A DNA stretch of 64,000 bases from Bacteroidia bacterium (GTDB lineage: Bacteria; Bacteroidota; Bacteroidia; Flavobacteriales; Flavobacteriaceae). Of the stretch, positions 1 through 8,320 are shown piece by piece; position 1 is the first letter of the stretch, and every line of letters starts with the position of its first letter. The stretch covers positions 744,001 to 808,000 of the forward strand of contig JAUIDI010000002.1 in the NCBI GenBank assembly GCA_030428705.1, read 5' to 3'. The translations under genes were made by a program, and so were the position numbers. Under the pieces are notes generated by a model, which ran no database searches, was not told the origin of the DNA, and saw nothing but the letters and a program-made list of their open reading frames with translations.

Positions 1-454
1 CCTTGTCCCCCAAGAAAATGGACCTGAAAAATGAAAAGGCGATTTGGCTATTCGCTATGAGTATTCTTGTGAATTTCGAAAAATGTTGGATCGCTCCGTT
101 TTTTCGAAGTCGGTAGATCTGAAACAATTTATAGCCAAAATAAATCGCGGCAAAAAACATTCCCCCGAACAAAATCGTCTCTTCCCAAGAAATATTGAAT
201 CGTGGGCCTTCGGTCAGAGAACCGTTACCGGTTACATCGATGTTCATCAACAATTCAGGATATACAAAATACCGTTCGGGCAAAGAACTCTTTAAAGCCT
301 CGATCTTGATCCAGGGGAGCCCCAAGGACAATATATAGGTGCCAATCAGATACGCACGGTTCCATTGGAAAAAAGTTTCCCTTTTGAGCATAAAATCATA
401 GATGACGAGGAACACCAATTGAAAGGCGATACACTCCAATATATATTGTATCAT
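1..454 (-). CDS. M56 (BlaR1-type) membrane peptidase, N-terminal part only
   Basis: An open frame on the minus strand starts at ATG 454-452 and runs off the left edge after 151 codons. The start MIQYILECIAFQLVFLVIYD is a hydrophobic first helix, and a second hydrophobic stretch (LFGGMFFAAIYFGYKLF) follows at about residues 95-115. Near the edge the protein reads NSQIAFSFFRSIFLGDK, which resembles the segment before the metalloprotease domain in Bacteroidota M56/BlaR1 proteins. The zinc motif (HExxH) lies outside the window. It begins 11 bases after the BlaI-type repressor stop, so the two form the usual sensor/repressor pair. The assignment rests on this context and the N-terminal pattern. 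Confidence 0.8.
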   Translation of the reverse strand, partial: MIQYILECIAFQLVFLVIYDFMLKRETFFQWNRAYLIGTYILSLGLPWIKIEALKSSLPERYFVYPELLMNIDVTGNGSLTEGPRFNISWEETILFGGMFFAAIYFGYKLFQIYRLRKNGAIQHFSKFTRILIANSQIAFSFFRSIFLGDK

Positions 455-465
455 CGTAACAAGTT

Positions 466-828
466 TTAATTATCGTTTTTCTTTATCTCCTTTAAAATGG
501 ATTCCAATTCGGACAGACTCAAATCGTTCTTCTTCATAAAAAAGGAAACCATACTCTTAAAGGAACCCTGAAAATAACCATCGACCAATTTGTTGATGGA
601 CTGGTTGCTGTATTCCGATTTCTTGACTACCGGGAAATACAGGTATCCCTTACCCTCTTGCTCGTGATCCACGAAACCCTTGCTTTCTAAAATGCGCACA
701 ATGGTAGACACCGTATTATATGCCGGTTTCGGTTCGGGCAGTTTTTCGATGATGGCCGCCACATTGCATTTTTGCAATTGCCATAAAATTTGCATGACTT
801 CCTCTTCTGCCTTGGTCAATTGTTTCAT
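466..828 (-). CDS. BlaI/MecI-type transcriptional repressor
   Basis: The 120-residue product starts MKQLTKAEEEVMQILWQLQK and contains PAYNTVSTIVRILESKGFVD, the winged-helix recognition segment typical of BlaI/MecI/CopY repressors. The C-terminal half is the expected dimerisation and cleavage region. In characterised systems an M56 sensor peptidase triggers cleavage of the repressor in response to a signal such as a beta-lactam; most Bacteroidota pairs have unknown signals and targets. The M56 gene follows immediately. The upstream region contains two matching dyads placed for autorepression, listed separately. No beta-lactamase gene is visible in the window, so the target beyond its own operon is unknown. 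Confidence 0.93.
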   Translation of the reverse strand: MKQLTKAEEEVMQILWQLQKCNVAAIIEKLPEPKPAYNTVSTIVRILESKGFVDHEQEGKGYLYFPVVKKSEYSNQSINKLVDGYFQGSFKSMVSFFMKKNDLSLSELESILKEIKKNDN

Positions 829-831
829 TCA

Positions 832-891
832 ACTAAGTTTTTAGTTTAATAATAAAACAAATATAACTAAATAATTAGTAAGGCCCAAAAA
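832..891 (-). promoter_or_regulatory. blaI promoter with two BlaI-like operators
   Basis: On the minus strand a TTTTTG (891-886) and a TATATTTG (865-858) form a Bacteroidota -33/-7 promoter with a 20-base spacer. Two dyads of identical form ACTAA-N4-TTAGT occur at 866-879, inside the spacer, and at 832-845, just upstream of the blaI start codon at 828. Their centres are 34 bp apart. Paired dyads bracketing the -7 element are the classic arrangement for autorepression by a dimeric BlaI-type protein. The positions are read directly; binding by this repressor is inferred. Confidence 0.72.
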
Positions 892-909
892 TCATGAAAG
901 CTCCTAAAG

Positions 910-940
910 TTTGATCTGTAACAAATTCGGTTTATCTTCG
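910..940 (+). promoter_or_regulatory. Candidate promoter of the DUF456 gene
   Basis: TTTG at 910-913 and TATCTTCG at 933-940 are separated by 19 bases, close to the Bacteroidota consensus TTG-N17-23-TAnnTTTG, with one mismatch in the -7 element. It lies 45 bases before the start codon at 985 and faces away from the blaI promoter. Confidence 0.4.
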
Positions 941-984
941 TCCAACAGAAAAATACTCCCTTTGGAGAAATTGAAAAAGAGCTT

Positions 985-1494
985 ATGGATATTGCACTTT
1001 TGATTATCGGATTTATCTTGATGTTCGTAGGTATTTTGGGAAGCTTCCTACCTGTACTTCCTGGGCCACCGGTAAGTTGGCTGGGGCTGCTCTTGCTCTT
1101 CATGACCCAAGCAATACCTGACGATTGGTGGGTATTGGGAATTACTGGGGCGGTTGCGCTTATCGTTTTTGGTCTTGACTATGCCATACCCGCCATGGGC
1201 ACCAAGAAATTCGGGGGCACCAAAGCAGGAATGATCGGTGCGACCCTCGGATTGATAGTCGGTCTTTTGGCCCCTATCCCCGGAGGTATTATTATCGGAC
1301 CTTTCGTAGGCGCATTTATCGGTGAGATCATCAACAAGGCGGATCAAAAAACGGCCTTAAGGGCAGCCTTTGGATCGTTTCTCGGATTTTTAACGGGCAC
1401 TTTCATGAAATTGATCGTTACCCTAATATTCTTGGGCATCTTTATCTCCACGGCTTGGGACTATCGCAGTGCCCTATTTCCTTTTTTTGATTGA
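985..1494 (+). CDS. DUF456 family membrane protein
   Basis: This 169-residue, very hydrophobic protein has the features of the DUF456 family: an N-terminal membrane helix followed by LGSFLPVLPGPPVSW, a second helix pair, then the glycine-rich segment GGTKAGMIGATLGLIVG and a GPFVGAFIGE motif between further helices. Four to five membrane segments fill most of the length. The function of the family is not established. The gene stands alone and is convergent with the nitroreductase, with only 4 bases between the stop codons. Confidence 0.88.
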   Translation: MDIALLIIGFILMFVGILGSFLPVLPGPPVSWLGLLLLFMTQAIPDDWWVLGITGAVALIVFGLDYAIPAMGTKKFGGTKAGMIGATLGLIVGLLAPIPGGIIIGPFVGAFIGEIINKADQKTALRAAFGSFLGFLTGTFMKLIVTLIFLGIFISTAWDYRSALFPFFD

Positions 1495-1498
1495 TCGG

Positions 1499-2050
1499 TC
1501 ATCCCCAGACAACTTTATCCTCGATCGGTCTTCGCGTCATTTCAGGAATTTCCCCTTCGTAATATCCCATATAGAAAAAGCCCAAACACTTTTCACCGGG
1601 TGCCAGTTCAAAGAACTCATCCATGTACTTGATGAGCCCCGGGGAACTCCAATAACAACCAATGCCCATTTCGGTGCAACAGAGCCACATGTTCTGAACG
1701 GCCATCGCGGTCGCGGCGATCTCTTCCCATTCCGGCAAGCTTTCCAATGGGTCTCGTTGCATACAAATGGCAATGACCGCACCTGCCTTCTTCGGATTAT
1801 CGATCAGTTTCTTTACCTTGAACTCCTTCGGATTAGGCTCGGTCTCCATATACTTCAGGGAAAGAAACAGGCCCAGCTTTTCACATGATTCACCCTGCAA
1901 TACCTTAAAGCGCCAAGGTTCCGTTTTTTTATGGGTGGGTGCCCAATTGGCCGCCTCCAAAATCTTTTCAATATCGGCTTTCGCTATTGGTTTATCGATA
2001 TACTGTGCAGGAAAAACCGAACGTCTTTTTTTTATCAAGTCGAAAATCAT
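1499..2050 (-). CDS. Nitroreductase family protein (FMN-dependent)
   Basis: The 183-residue product has the nitroreductase layout: MIFDLIKKRRSVFPAQYIDK at the N terminus supplies the basic/serine FMN phosphate-binding residues. AANWAPTHKKTEPWRF is the second conserved block, and AVQNMWLCCTEMGIGCYWSS is the helix at the dimer interface and FMN site. Length and motifs fit the compact YdjA-like branch. Such enzymes reduce nitro or quinone compounds with NAD(P)H; the natural substrate here cannot be told. It is transcribed divergently from hutH across 125 bases. Confidence 0.9.
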   Translation of the reverse strand: MIFDLIKKRRSVFPAQYIDKPIAKADIEKILEAANWAPTHKKTEPWRFKVLQGESCEKLGLFLSLKYMETEPNPKEFKVKKLIDNPKKAGAVIAICMQRDPLESLPEWEEIAATAMAVQNMWLCCTEMGIGCYWSSPGLIKYMDEFFELAPGEKCLGFFYMGYYEGEIPEMTRRPIEDKVVWG

Positions 2051-2066
2051 AAATACTTTTTACGTC

Positions 2067-2086
2067 ATTTCCGCAAAGGCGGAAAT
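2067..2086. repeat. REP-like palindrome
   Basis: A perfect 8-bp inverted repeat ATTTCCGC-AAAG-GCGGAAAT lies between the divergent nitroreductase and hutH genes. Palindromes of the form TCATTTCCGC...GCGGAAATC recur as intergenic repeats in many bacterial genomes. No second copy is seen in this window, so calling it a repeat family is inference. Confidence 0.4.
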
Positions 2087-2175
2087 CTATCTTAACCAAG
2101 TAAAGTTAAAAACATTCCCTTCGATATTCTCCAACAGAATCAATACTTTTAGGGAATCGAAACAACAAAGCGTAA

Positions 2176-3756
2176 ATGAACCAGATTCCCAGCACATTTT
2201 TATACGGTGAAGACCATCTCACGGCAAGTATCGCCATTGCTATCGCGAAGGGAAAGACCTCTGGAAAACTTTCAAAAACAGTACGGAAAAAAGTAAATGC
2301 CAGCCGAAAGGTCGTAGCCGACATCGTTGAAAAAGGTCATGCAGTATATGGAATCAATACAGGTTTTGGCCCCTTGTGTACGACTAGCATTTCAAAAGAG
2401 GAAACCAAAATTCTACAATCCAACATCCTTAAAAGCCATAGTGTCGGGGTCGGAAGTCCAATACCAACGGAAATCGCGAAACTGATGCTTATCCTCAAGG
2501 TGCACGCCTTGGCCAAAGGCTATTCTGGTATAGCGGAAACGACCTTGGAACGGATAATCTGGCATATCGAAAACGATGCCATTCCGGTAGTTCCTTCCCA
2601 AGGTTCGGTGGGCGCCTCCGGAGACCTAGCTCCGTTATCTCACTTGTTCTTGCCATTGATCGGACTTGGAAAAATCGAATTCCAAGGAAAAACAATTTCT
2701 ACCCCCACCCTATTTAAAAAAACCGGACTAAAACCAATGGAATTAGGGCCCAAGGAAGGGTTGGCCCTCATCAACGGAACCCAGTTCATAGCCGCCCATG
2801 CGGTCAAAGTCGTCGAAAAATTACAAAGTTGTTTGGCCCAGGCCGATATTATCGGCGCCATGATGATCGAAGGACTTCAAGGTTCGGTCAAGCCTTTTTA
2901 CAACGAATTGCACGATTTGCGTCCTTACAAGGGCAATCTGCATGTGGCCAAACGCATCAAGCGTCTACTAAAAGGTTCCGAAATTCTTGAAGACCATATC
3001 GATTGCGATCGTGTTCAGGATCCGTATTCGTTGCGGTGTATTCCGCAGGTTCATGGGGCCAGCCGAAATGCATGGTTACATTTGAAGGAATTGTTGGAAA
3101 TAGAATTGAATTCCGTAACGGATAACCCGGTAATCATTGACGAGGAACTGACCATCAGTGGGGGAAACTTTCACGGGCAACCCCTGGCCATGGCCTTGGA
3201 TTATGCCTGTTTGGCCGCATCGGAAATCGGGAATATTTCAGATCGGCGGGTCTATTTGGCTTTGGAAGGCAATAGTCCCGGGGTGCCCAAATTGTTGATG
3301 GAAGATACCGGAATCAATTCCGGCTATATGATCTTACAGTACACTAGCGCGGCTTTGGCGAGCGAGAACAAAGGACTGTGCTTCCCGTCGAGTGCGGATA
3401 GCATACCCACCTCGCTGGGCCAAGAAGATCACGTAAGCATGGGCTCCATCTCAGGAAGAAAAGCTTTGCAAGTCATCGAAAACGTGGAAAAAATATTGGC
3501 CATTGAAATGCTGAGCGCCGCCCAGGCCTTTGAGTATCGAAAGCCTTTGAAATCAGGGATTTTCTTGGATGAAATCCATAAAGAAATCCGAAAGAAAATA
3601 GCCTTTGCCAAAAAAGACCGTGTCTTTGCCGATGATATTGAAAAAGGTATTGAAATGATAAAGAACATGACGATTGTCAAGGTTATCGATCGGGTCAAAA
3701 AAGAAAAGAATTTAAGATTTGAAGTACCCTATTCCGAAGAATTCGAGAACTTTTAA
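2176..3756 (+). CDS. hutH: Histidine ammonia-lyase
   Basis: HutH converts L-histidine to trans-urocanate and ammonia, the first step of histidine degradation. The 526-residue product carries the autocatalytic MIO-forming tripeptide Ala147-Ser148-Gly149 inside GSVGASGDLAPLSH, preceded by the YGINTGFGPL block with the catalytic tyrosine at residue 58. DNPVI and the SGGNFHGQPLA segment are also present. The length is near the family norm of about 500. It is the first gene of a plus-strand hut cluster (H, I, U, G). A possible -7 element TACTTTTA lies at 2144-2151, but no convincing -33 partner was found. Confidence 0.97.
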   Translation: MNQIPSTFLYGEDHLTASIAIAIAKGKTSGKLSKTVRKKVNASRKVVADIVEKGHAVYGINTGFGPLCTTSISKEETKILQSNILKSHSVGVGSPIPTEIAKLMLILKVHALAKGYSGIAETTLERIIWHIENDAIPVVPSQGSVGASGDLAPLSHLFLPLIGLGKIEFQGKTISTPTLFKKTGLKPMELGPKEGLALINGTQFIAAHAVKVVEKLQSCLAQADIIGAMMIEGLQGSVKPFYNELHDLRPYKGNLHVAKRIKRLLKGSEILEDHIDCDRVQDPYSLRCIPQVHGASRNAWLHLKELLEIELNSVTDNPVIIDEELTISGGNFHGQPLAMALDYACLAASEIGNISDRRVYLALEGNSPGVPKLLMEDTGINSGYMILQYTSAALASENKGLCFPSSADSIPTSLGQEDHVSMGSISGRKALQVIENVEKILAIEMLSAAQAFEYRKPLKSGIFLDEIHKEIRKKIAFAKKDRVFADDIEKGIEMIKNMTIVKVIDRVKKEKNLRFEVPYSEEFENF

Positions 3757-3975
3757 AAAAACACATCAATGCAAAGCATTGAACAAATGACCTACCAAGA
3801 CCAAGCGTAAAACTTGAATTGAAATTTCGTAAAATAATCCGTCTTGTGATGAATCCGAACAGCGTTCGGAGAAGTTAGCGATTATTTAGAAATTGAAAGA
3901 AAAGTTTAGCGAGGTTTTGGTCAGTCTAGATTTTTTGTTTCTTTTTCATCAATGGAAAAAGAAAATGATAAAAAC
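3757..3975. other. hutH-hutI intergenic region with nested inverted repeats
   Basis: No gene is seen. The region holds a hairpin TCCGAAC-AGC-GTTCGGA at 3854-3870, flanked by AATAATC (3833-3839) and GATTATT (3880-3886) that could pair around it. A second perfect inverted repeat has arms TTTCTTTTTC (3938-3947) and GAAAAAGAAA (3955-3964). The second repeat overlaps the first possible ATG of the hutI frame (3952), which argues against that start. It may be a mobile-type intergenic repeat or an attenuator between hutH and hutI. Confidence 0.45.
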
Positions 3976-5223
3976 ATGAATAAGATGAAGCTCTTAGGCC
4001 CTTTTAAACAATTGCTCCCGATGACAGGTTTAGCCCTAAAGGGCACACTATCAGACGATCGACTAATTGTTTTGAAGGACGCCGGTATTTTGATTTTGGG
4101 TGATAAAATACAATCTATAGGCAACTTCAAGGAACTCAAAAATACATTTCAAGAAGCCGAAATCCACGAGCTTAAAGGAAACCACACAGGCCTGCCCGGA
4201 TTCATCGATTCGCACACCCATATTTGTTTCGGGGGTTCCCGCGCCAACGACTATGCCATGCGAAATGCAGGCAAGACCTATCTTGAAATCGCAAAAGCAG
4301 GTGGCGGCATTTGGGATACCGTGACCCAGACCAGAAAGGCAAGTCAAGAAGATCTCGCAAAAAGCACGGCCAAACTGGCCAATCGTCATTTAAAGAACGG
4401 TACGACAACCATAGAGGTCAAAAGTGGGTATGGTTTGTCAATTGATGAAGAATTGAAAATGCTTCGCGCCATTCAGAAGGCGAATAAACGGTCTTCTGTC
4501 GATTTGGTTACGACCTGTCTCGCAGCGCATATGCTTCCCAAGGATTTCGAAGGAAGTGCCAAGGAGTACCTGGATAAAATGGCGACAACACTTTTTCCTA
4601 TCCTTAAAGCAGAAGGCCTTGCAAACCGTATCGACGCCTTTATCGAGGAAAGTGCCTTTTCCGCCGGACAGATCGCCCCATATTTTCAAAAGGCAAAGAA
4701 AATGGGTTTCGACATCACGGTGCACGCCGACCAGTTTACTACGGGCGGAAGCAAAGTTGCCGTGGATTTCGAGGCGGTAAGCGCAGACCATTTGGAGGCC
4801 AGCACCCAAAAAGAAATTGACCTTTTGGCAAAAAGCGGTACGATTGGGACCGCCTTGCCGGGAGCCTCTTTAGGATTGGGATGCAACTTTACACCTGCCC
4901 GTAAAATTTTGGATGCCGGTGGGGCTTTGGCGATCGCGAGTGATCATAATCCCGGTTCGGCACCAATGGGCGATCTGTTGACCCAGGCCGCCATTTTAGG
5001 GGCTTTCGAAAAATTGTCGAATGCCGAAGTCTTGTCCGGAATCACGTTTCGGGCCGCCGCGGCACTCAAATTAAAAGATCGGGGCCAATTGGCGAAAGGA
5101 TATTTGGCCGACCTGGCCATTTTCCACACGACCGATTACAAGGAAATTCTATACAACCAAGGCAACCTAAAACCATGTACAATCTGGAAAAATGGAACGA
5201 AAGTTTTTGATAAACATGGTTGA
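3976..5223 (+). CDS. hutI: Imidazolonepropionase
   Basis: HutI hydrolyses 4-imidazolone-5-propionate to N-formimidoyl-L-glutamate. It is an amidohydrolase-fold enzyme with a mononuclear metal site. Visible motifs are LPGFIDSHTHICFGGSRAND (two metal-binding histidines), TIEVKSGYGLS, VHADQFTTGG (further metal histidine) and ALASDHNPGS with the metal/catalytic aspartate. The frame is open from 3952, but that ATG sits inside a hairpin with a T-rich leader; ATG 3976 follows an A-rich leader and gives 415 residues, near the family length. The enzyme belongs to the H-I-U-G cluster although the order differs from many proteobacterial hut operons. Confidence 0.95.
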   Translation: MNKMKLLGPFKQLLPMTGLALKGTLSDDRLIVLKDAGILILGDKIQSIGNFKELKNTFQEAEIHELKGNHTGLPGFIDSHTHICFGGSRANDYAMRNAGKTYLEIAKAGGGIWDTVTQTRKASQEDLAKSTAKLANRHLKNGTTTIEVKSGYGLSIDEELKMLRAIQKANKRSSVDLVTTCLAAHMLPKDFEGSAKEYLDKMATTLFPILKAEGLANRIDAFIEESAFSAGQIAPYFQKAKKMGFDITVHADQFTTGGSKVAVDFEAVSADHLEASTQKEIDLLAKSGTIGTALPGASLGLGCNFTPARKILDAGGALAIASDHNPGSAPMGDLLTQAAILGAFEKLSNAEVLSGITFRAAAALKLKDRGQLAKGYLADLAIFHTTDYKEILYNQGNLKPCTIWKNGTKVFDKHG

Positions 5224-5259
5224 AAGGTACGAAGTACAAAGGTAGAAGTACAAAGTATG

Positions 5260-5301
5260 GCCAATAGCCAATAGCCAATAGCCAATAGCCAATAGCCAAT
5301 A
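5260..5301. repeat. Heptanucleotide tandem repeat (GCCAATA)6 between hutI and hutU
   Basis: Six perfect copies of GCCAATA run from 5260 to 5301, ending 14 bases before the hutU start. Just upstream (5226-5257) is an imperfect direct repeat of AGAAGTACAAAG/CGAAGTACAAAG. Short tandem arrays like this can change copy number by slippage. A unit of seven in an untranslated leader would alter leader length or spacing, not reading frame. No CRISPR-like spacers are present. Confidence 0.85.
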
Positions 5302-5315
5302 GCGAACAAAACAAA

Positions 5316-7319
5316 ATGAACTTCAAAGAAGAAATACTACAGGGCATCCCCACGGAACTCCCCCCTAAAAGGGATTATGTAGTCGATGCCAATCACGCAC
5401 CCGTACGCAAGGAAATCCTGTCCTCTGACGAAAAAAAGTTGGCGGTTCGCAATGCCCTACGTTACTTTCCTAAAACCTGGCATGCCGAACTGGCCGAGGA
5501 ATTCGCCCAAGAATTGAAACGATATGGTCGAATCTATATGTACCGTTTCAAACCAAATTACCCCTTGTATGCACGTCCGATCGAGGAGTATCCTTCGAAA
5601 ACACCTCAGACAGCCGCCATCATGCTGATGATTCAAAATAATTTGGATCCCGCCGTGGCGCAACATCCGGAGGAGCTGATCACCTATGGGGGCAATGGAG
5701 CCGTATTCCAAAATTGGGCACAATACCTCTTGACGATGCAATATCTCGCCATCATGACCGAAGAGCAGACGTTGCACATGTATTCGGGGCACCCAATGGG
5801 GCTGTTTCCTTCTTCAAAAGAAGCGCCTCGTGTGGTAGTTACCAACGGTATGATGATTCCCAATTATTCCAAACCCGATGACTGGGAAAAATACAATGCT
5901 CTCGGTGTGACCCAATACGGACAGATGACCGCCGGCTCGTATATGTATATCGGTCCGCAGGGAATCGTACACGGTACGGCCATCACTGTTATGAACGCTT
6001 TTCGCAAAGTTTTGAAAAAGGATGAATCCCCAGCCGGAAAAGTATTCTTGACCGCAGGCTTGGGAGGAATGAGCGGTGCCCAACCCAAAGCGGGCAACAT
6101 TGCCGGATGTATCACGGTCTGTGCCGAAGTCAATCCGGCGGCGGCGACCAAAAGACACGAGCAGGGCTGGGTCGATGAGCTTATCGTCGATATGGATAGT
6201 TTGGTCCTCAGAACAAAATCGGCTATCAAAAACAAGGAAGTCGTCTCACTGGCCTTTATCGGCAACGTGGTCGATGTTTGGCAACATTTTGATGAAGAAA
6301 ATATTTTCGTGCACCTCGGATCGGACCAAACATCATTGCACAACCCTTGGGCGGGCGGTTATTATCCGGCCGGTTTTTCTTTTGAGGAATCGAATCGCAT
6401 GATGAGCGAAGACCCGGATACTTTTAAAACAAAAGTGCAGGAGTCCCTTAGAAAACATGCGGCGGCCATAAATAGGCACACGGCAAAAGGCACCTATTTC
6501 TTCGATTACGGAAATGCTTTTTTATTGGAAGCCTCACGTGCCGGAGCCGATGTAATTGCCAAAAATCGAATTGATTTTAAATATCCTTCGTATGTACAGG
6601 ACATTCTCGGACCGATGTGTTTCGATTACGGATTCGGCCCTTTCCGTTGGGTATGCACCTCGGGAAAACCGGAAGACCTGCAAAAAACGGATGCGATCGC
6701 ATTGACCATCATGAAAGAGATCAAGGCAAATGCACCTGAAGAAATCCAACAGCAAATGCAGGACAACATCAAATGGATCTCAGAGGCCGAACAAAATAAG
6801 CTGGTCGTTGGTTCCCAAGCTCGGATTCTATATACCGATGCCGAAGGACGGGCCAAAATTGCGGAAGCCTTTAACCAAGCCATCGCTTCGGGTACGATTT
6901 CGGCACCGGTCGTTCTGGGAAGGGACCACCACGATGTGAGCGGTACCGACTCTCCGTTCCGGGAGACAAGCAATATTTACGATGGGAGCAAATTCACCGC
7001 CGATATGGCCATTCACAATGTTATTGGCGACAGTTTTCGGGGGGCGACCTGGGTATCCATCCATAATGGAGGTGGCGTCGGTTGGGGTGAGGTCATCAAC
7101 GGTGGGTTCGGCATGGTGCTCGATGGAAGTGAGGAAGCTTCCAAAAAGTTAAAAAATATGCTGTTCTACGATGTGAACAATGGCATATCGAGGAGAAGTT
7201 GGGCACGCAACGAAGAAGCAATGTTTGCCATAAAAAGAGAAATGGAACGCACTCCAGAACTCATGGTTACTTTGCCCAATTTAGTAGAAGACGGATTACT
7301 AGAAAATCTATTCGATTAA
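5316..7319 (+). CDS. hutU: Urocanate hydratase
   Basis: HutU converts urocanate to 4-imidazolone-5-propionate using tightly bound NAD+ as an electrophile. The 667-residue protein shows the characteristic blocks YSGHPMGLFPSSKEAPRVVV, the NAD-binding TAGLGGMSGAQPKAGNIAG and the C-terminal VLGRDHHDVSGTDSPFRET and NGGGVGWGEVINGGFGMVLD. The length matches the longer (about 670-residue) form rather than the about 555-residue proteobacterial form. It follows the GCCAATA array and is followed after 5 bases by hutG, so U and G are probably co-transcribed. Confidence 0.96.
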   Translation: MNFKEEILQGIPTELPPKRDYVVDANHAPVRKEILSSDEKKLAVRNALRYFPKTWHAELAEEFAQELKRYGRIYMYRFKPNYPLYARPIEEYPSKTPQTAAIMLMIQNNLDPAVAQHPEELITYGGNGAVFQNWAQYLLTMQYLAIMTEEQTLHMYSGHPMGLFPSSKEAPRVVVTNGMMIPNYSKPDDWEKYNALGVTQYGQMTAGSYMYIGPQGIVHGTAITVMNAFRKVLKKDESPAGKVFLTAGLGGMSGAQPKAGNIAGCITVCAEVNPAAATKRHEQGWVDELIVDMDSLVLRTKSAIKNKEVVSLAFIGNVVDVWQHFDEENIFVHLGSDQTSLHNPWAGGYYPAGFSFEESNRMMSEDPDTFKTKVQESLRKHAAAINRHTAKGTYFFDYGNAFLLEASRAGADVIAKNRIDFKYPSYVQDILGPMCFDYGFGPFRWVCTSGKPEDLQKTDAIALTIMKEIKANAPEEIQQQMQDNIKWISEAEQNKLVVGSQARILYTDAEGRAKIAEAFNQAIASGTISAPVVLGRDHHDVSGTDSPFRETSNIYDGSKFTADMAIHNVIGDSFRGATWVSIHNGGGVGWGEVINGGFGMVLDGSEEASKKLKNMLFYDVNNGISRRSWARNEEAMFAIKREMERTPELMVTLPNLVEDGLLENLFD

Positions 7320-7324
7320 ACCAT

Positions 7325-8290
7325 ATGGGCCACTTTATAAAACCCAAAGAAAACTTGTGGACAGGTAGAATTTCCGATCGGCAACTTTACTTGCATGAAA
7401 AAGTGGAGTTCGTTGATTTGAAAGAATCGAACTCGGTCTTTTCCCAAAAAACTTTCACAGTCTTAGGCTATGCCTGTGACGAAGGGGTCAAGAGAAACCA
7501 AGGTAGAATTGGGGCTTTCGAAGGCCCTGATGCCATTCGAAAACAATTGGGAAAAATGCCCAATCATTTGGATACCGGCACACGGTTTCTGGATGTTGGC
7601 ACAATCGATTGTTCGGACGGTGATATGGAAGCGGCCCAAGACCTCGTATCGGAAATAGTCGCCCAGCTGTTGAAAGACAATGCATTCACCATTCTTTTGG
7701 GGGGCGGACATGATATCGCCTACGGACATTACAACGGTATCAGAAAGCATTTAGGAAGCGGCAAGTCGCTTGGCATTATCAACTTTGATGCACATTTCGA
7801 CCTGCGGGACAATTCAAAAGGAAACAATTCGGGCACCCCTTTTTATCAAATTGCCAAAGATTGTAAAAAAGATGGTTCGGCATTCAAATACCTCTGTCTG
7901 GGTGTTCGAAAAGATGCGAACGATACGGAATTGTTCAAAACAGCCAAGGCATTGGACGTTGCGTATATGCCCAGCGAAAAGTTTACCATGTCTTATCCTA
8001 AAATGGTGGTGCGAAAACTTTTGGATTTTATCGCCCAGGTAGACCATATCTATGTAACCGTAGACCTAGATGGGTTTTCATCAGCTTATGCACCGGGTGT
8101 CAGTGCTTCCTCGCCCATGGGGTTTTGTCCTCAAATCGTATTGGAATCATTGGAACTTATCACCAAATCACAAAAAATGATTTCTTTCGATATTGCGGAA
8201 ATGAACCCGAAATATGATATCGACAATCAAACCGCGAAGTTGGCAGCATCATTGGTCCATTTCATTATAACTTCTTTGAACGGTCAATAA
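7325..8290 (+). CDS. hutG: Formimidoylglutamase (arginase family)
   Basis: HutG hydrolyses N-formimidoyl-L-glutamate to glutamate and formamide. The arginase/agmatinase fold is shown by the manganese motifs GGGHDIAYGHYNG, INFDAHFDLRD and VTVDLDGFSSAYAPGVSASS. ATG 7325 was chosen because it lies 5 bases after the hutU stop; the longer open frame from 7199 would overlap hutU in another frame. The resulting 321 residues are normal for the family. It completes the hut route to glutamate within the window and ends convergent with the 8321-9208 gene. Confidence 0.94.
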   Translation: MGHFIKPKENLWTGRISDRQLYLHEKVEFVDLKESNSVFSQKTFTVLGYACDEGVKRNQGRIGAFEGPDAIRKQLGKMPNHLDTGTRFLDVGTIDCSDGDMEAAQDLVSEIVAQLLKDNAFTILLGGGHDIAYGHYNGIRKHLGSGKSLGIINFDAHFDLRDNSKGNNSGTPFYQIAKDCKKDGSAFKYLCLGVRKDANDTELFKTAKALDVAYMPSEKFTMSYPKMVVRKLLDFIAQVDHIYVTVDLDGFSSAYAPGVSASSPMGFCPQIVLESLELITKSQKMISFDIAEMNPKYDIDNQTAKLAASLVHFIITSLNGQ

Positions 8291-8320
8291 AGGTTAGGTT
8301 TTCATTTAATCAGATTAAGG

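Noticed and set aside
5260-5301. Possible CRISPR-like repeat
   Set aside because: Units are 7 bp, contiguous and without spacers, so it is a simple tandem repeat.
5864-6343. 159-residue minus-strand open frame inside hutU
   Set aside because: It is antisense to a conserved part of urocanate hydratase and has no family pattern.
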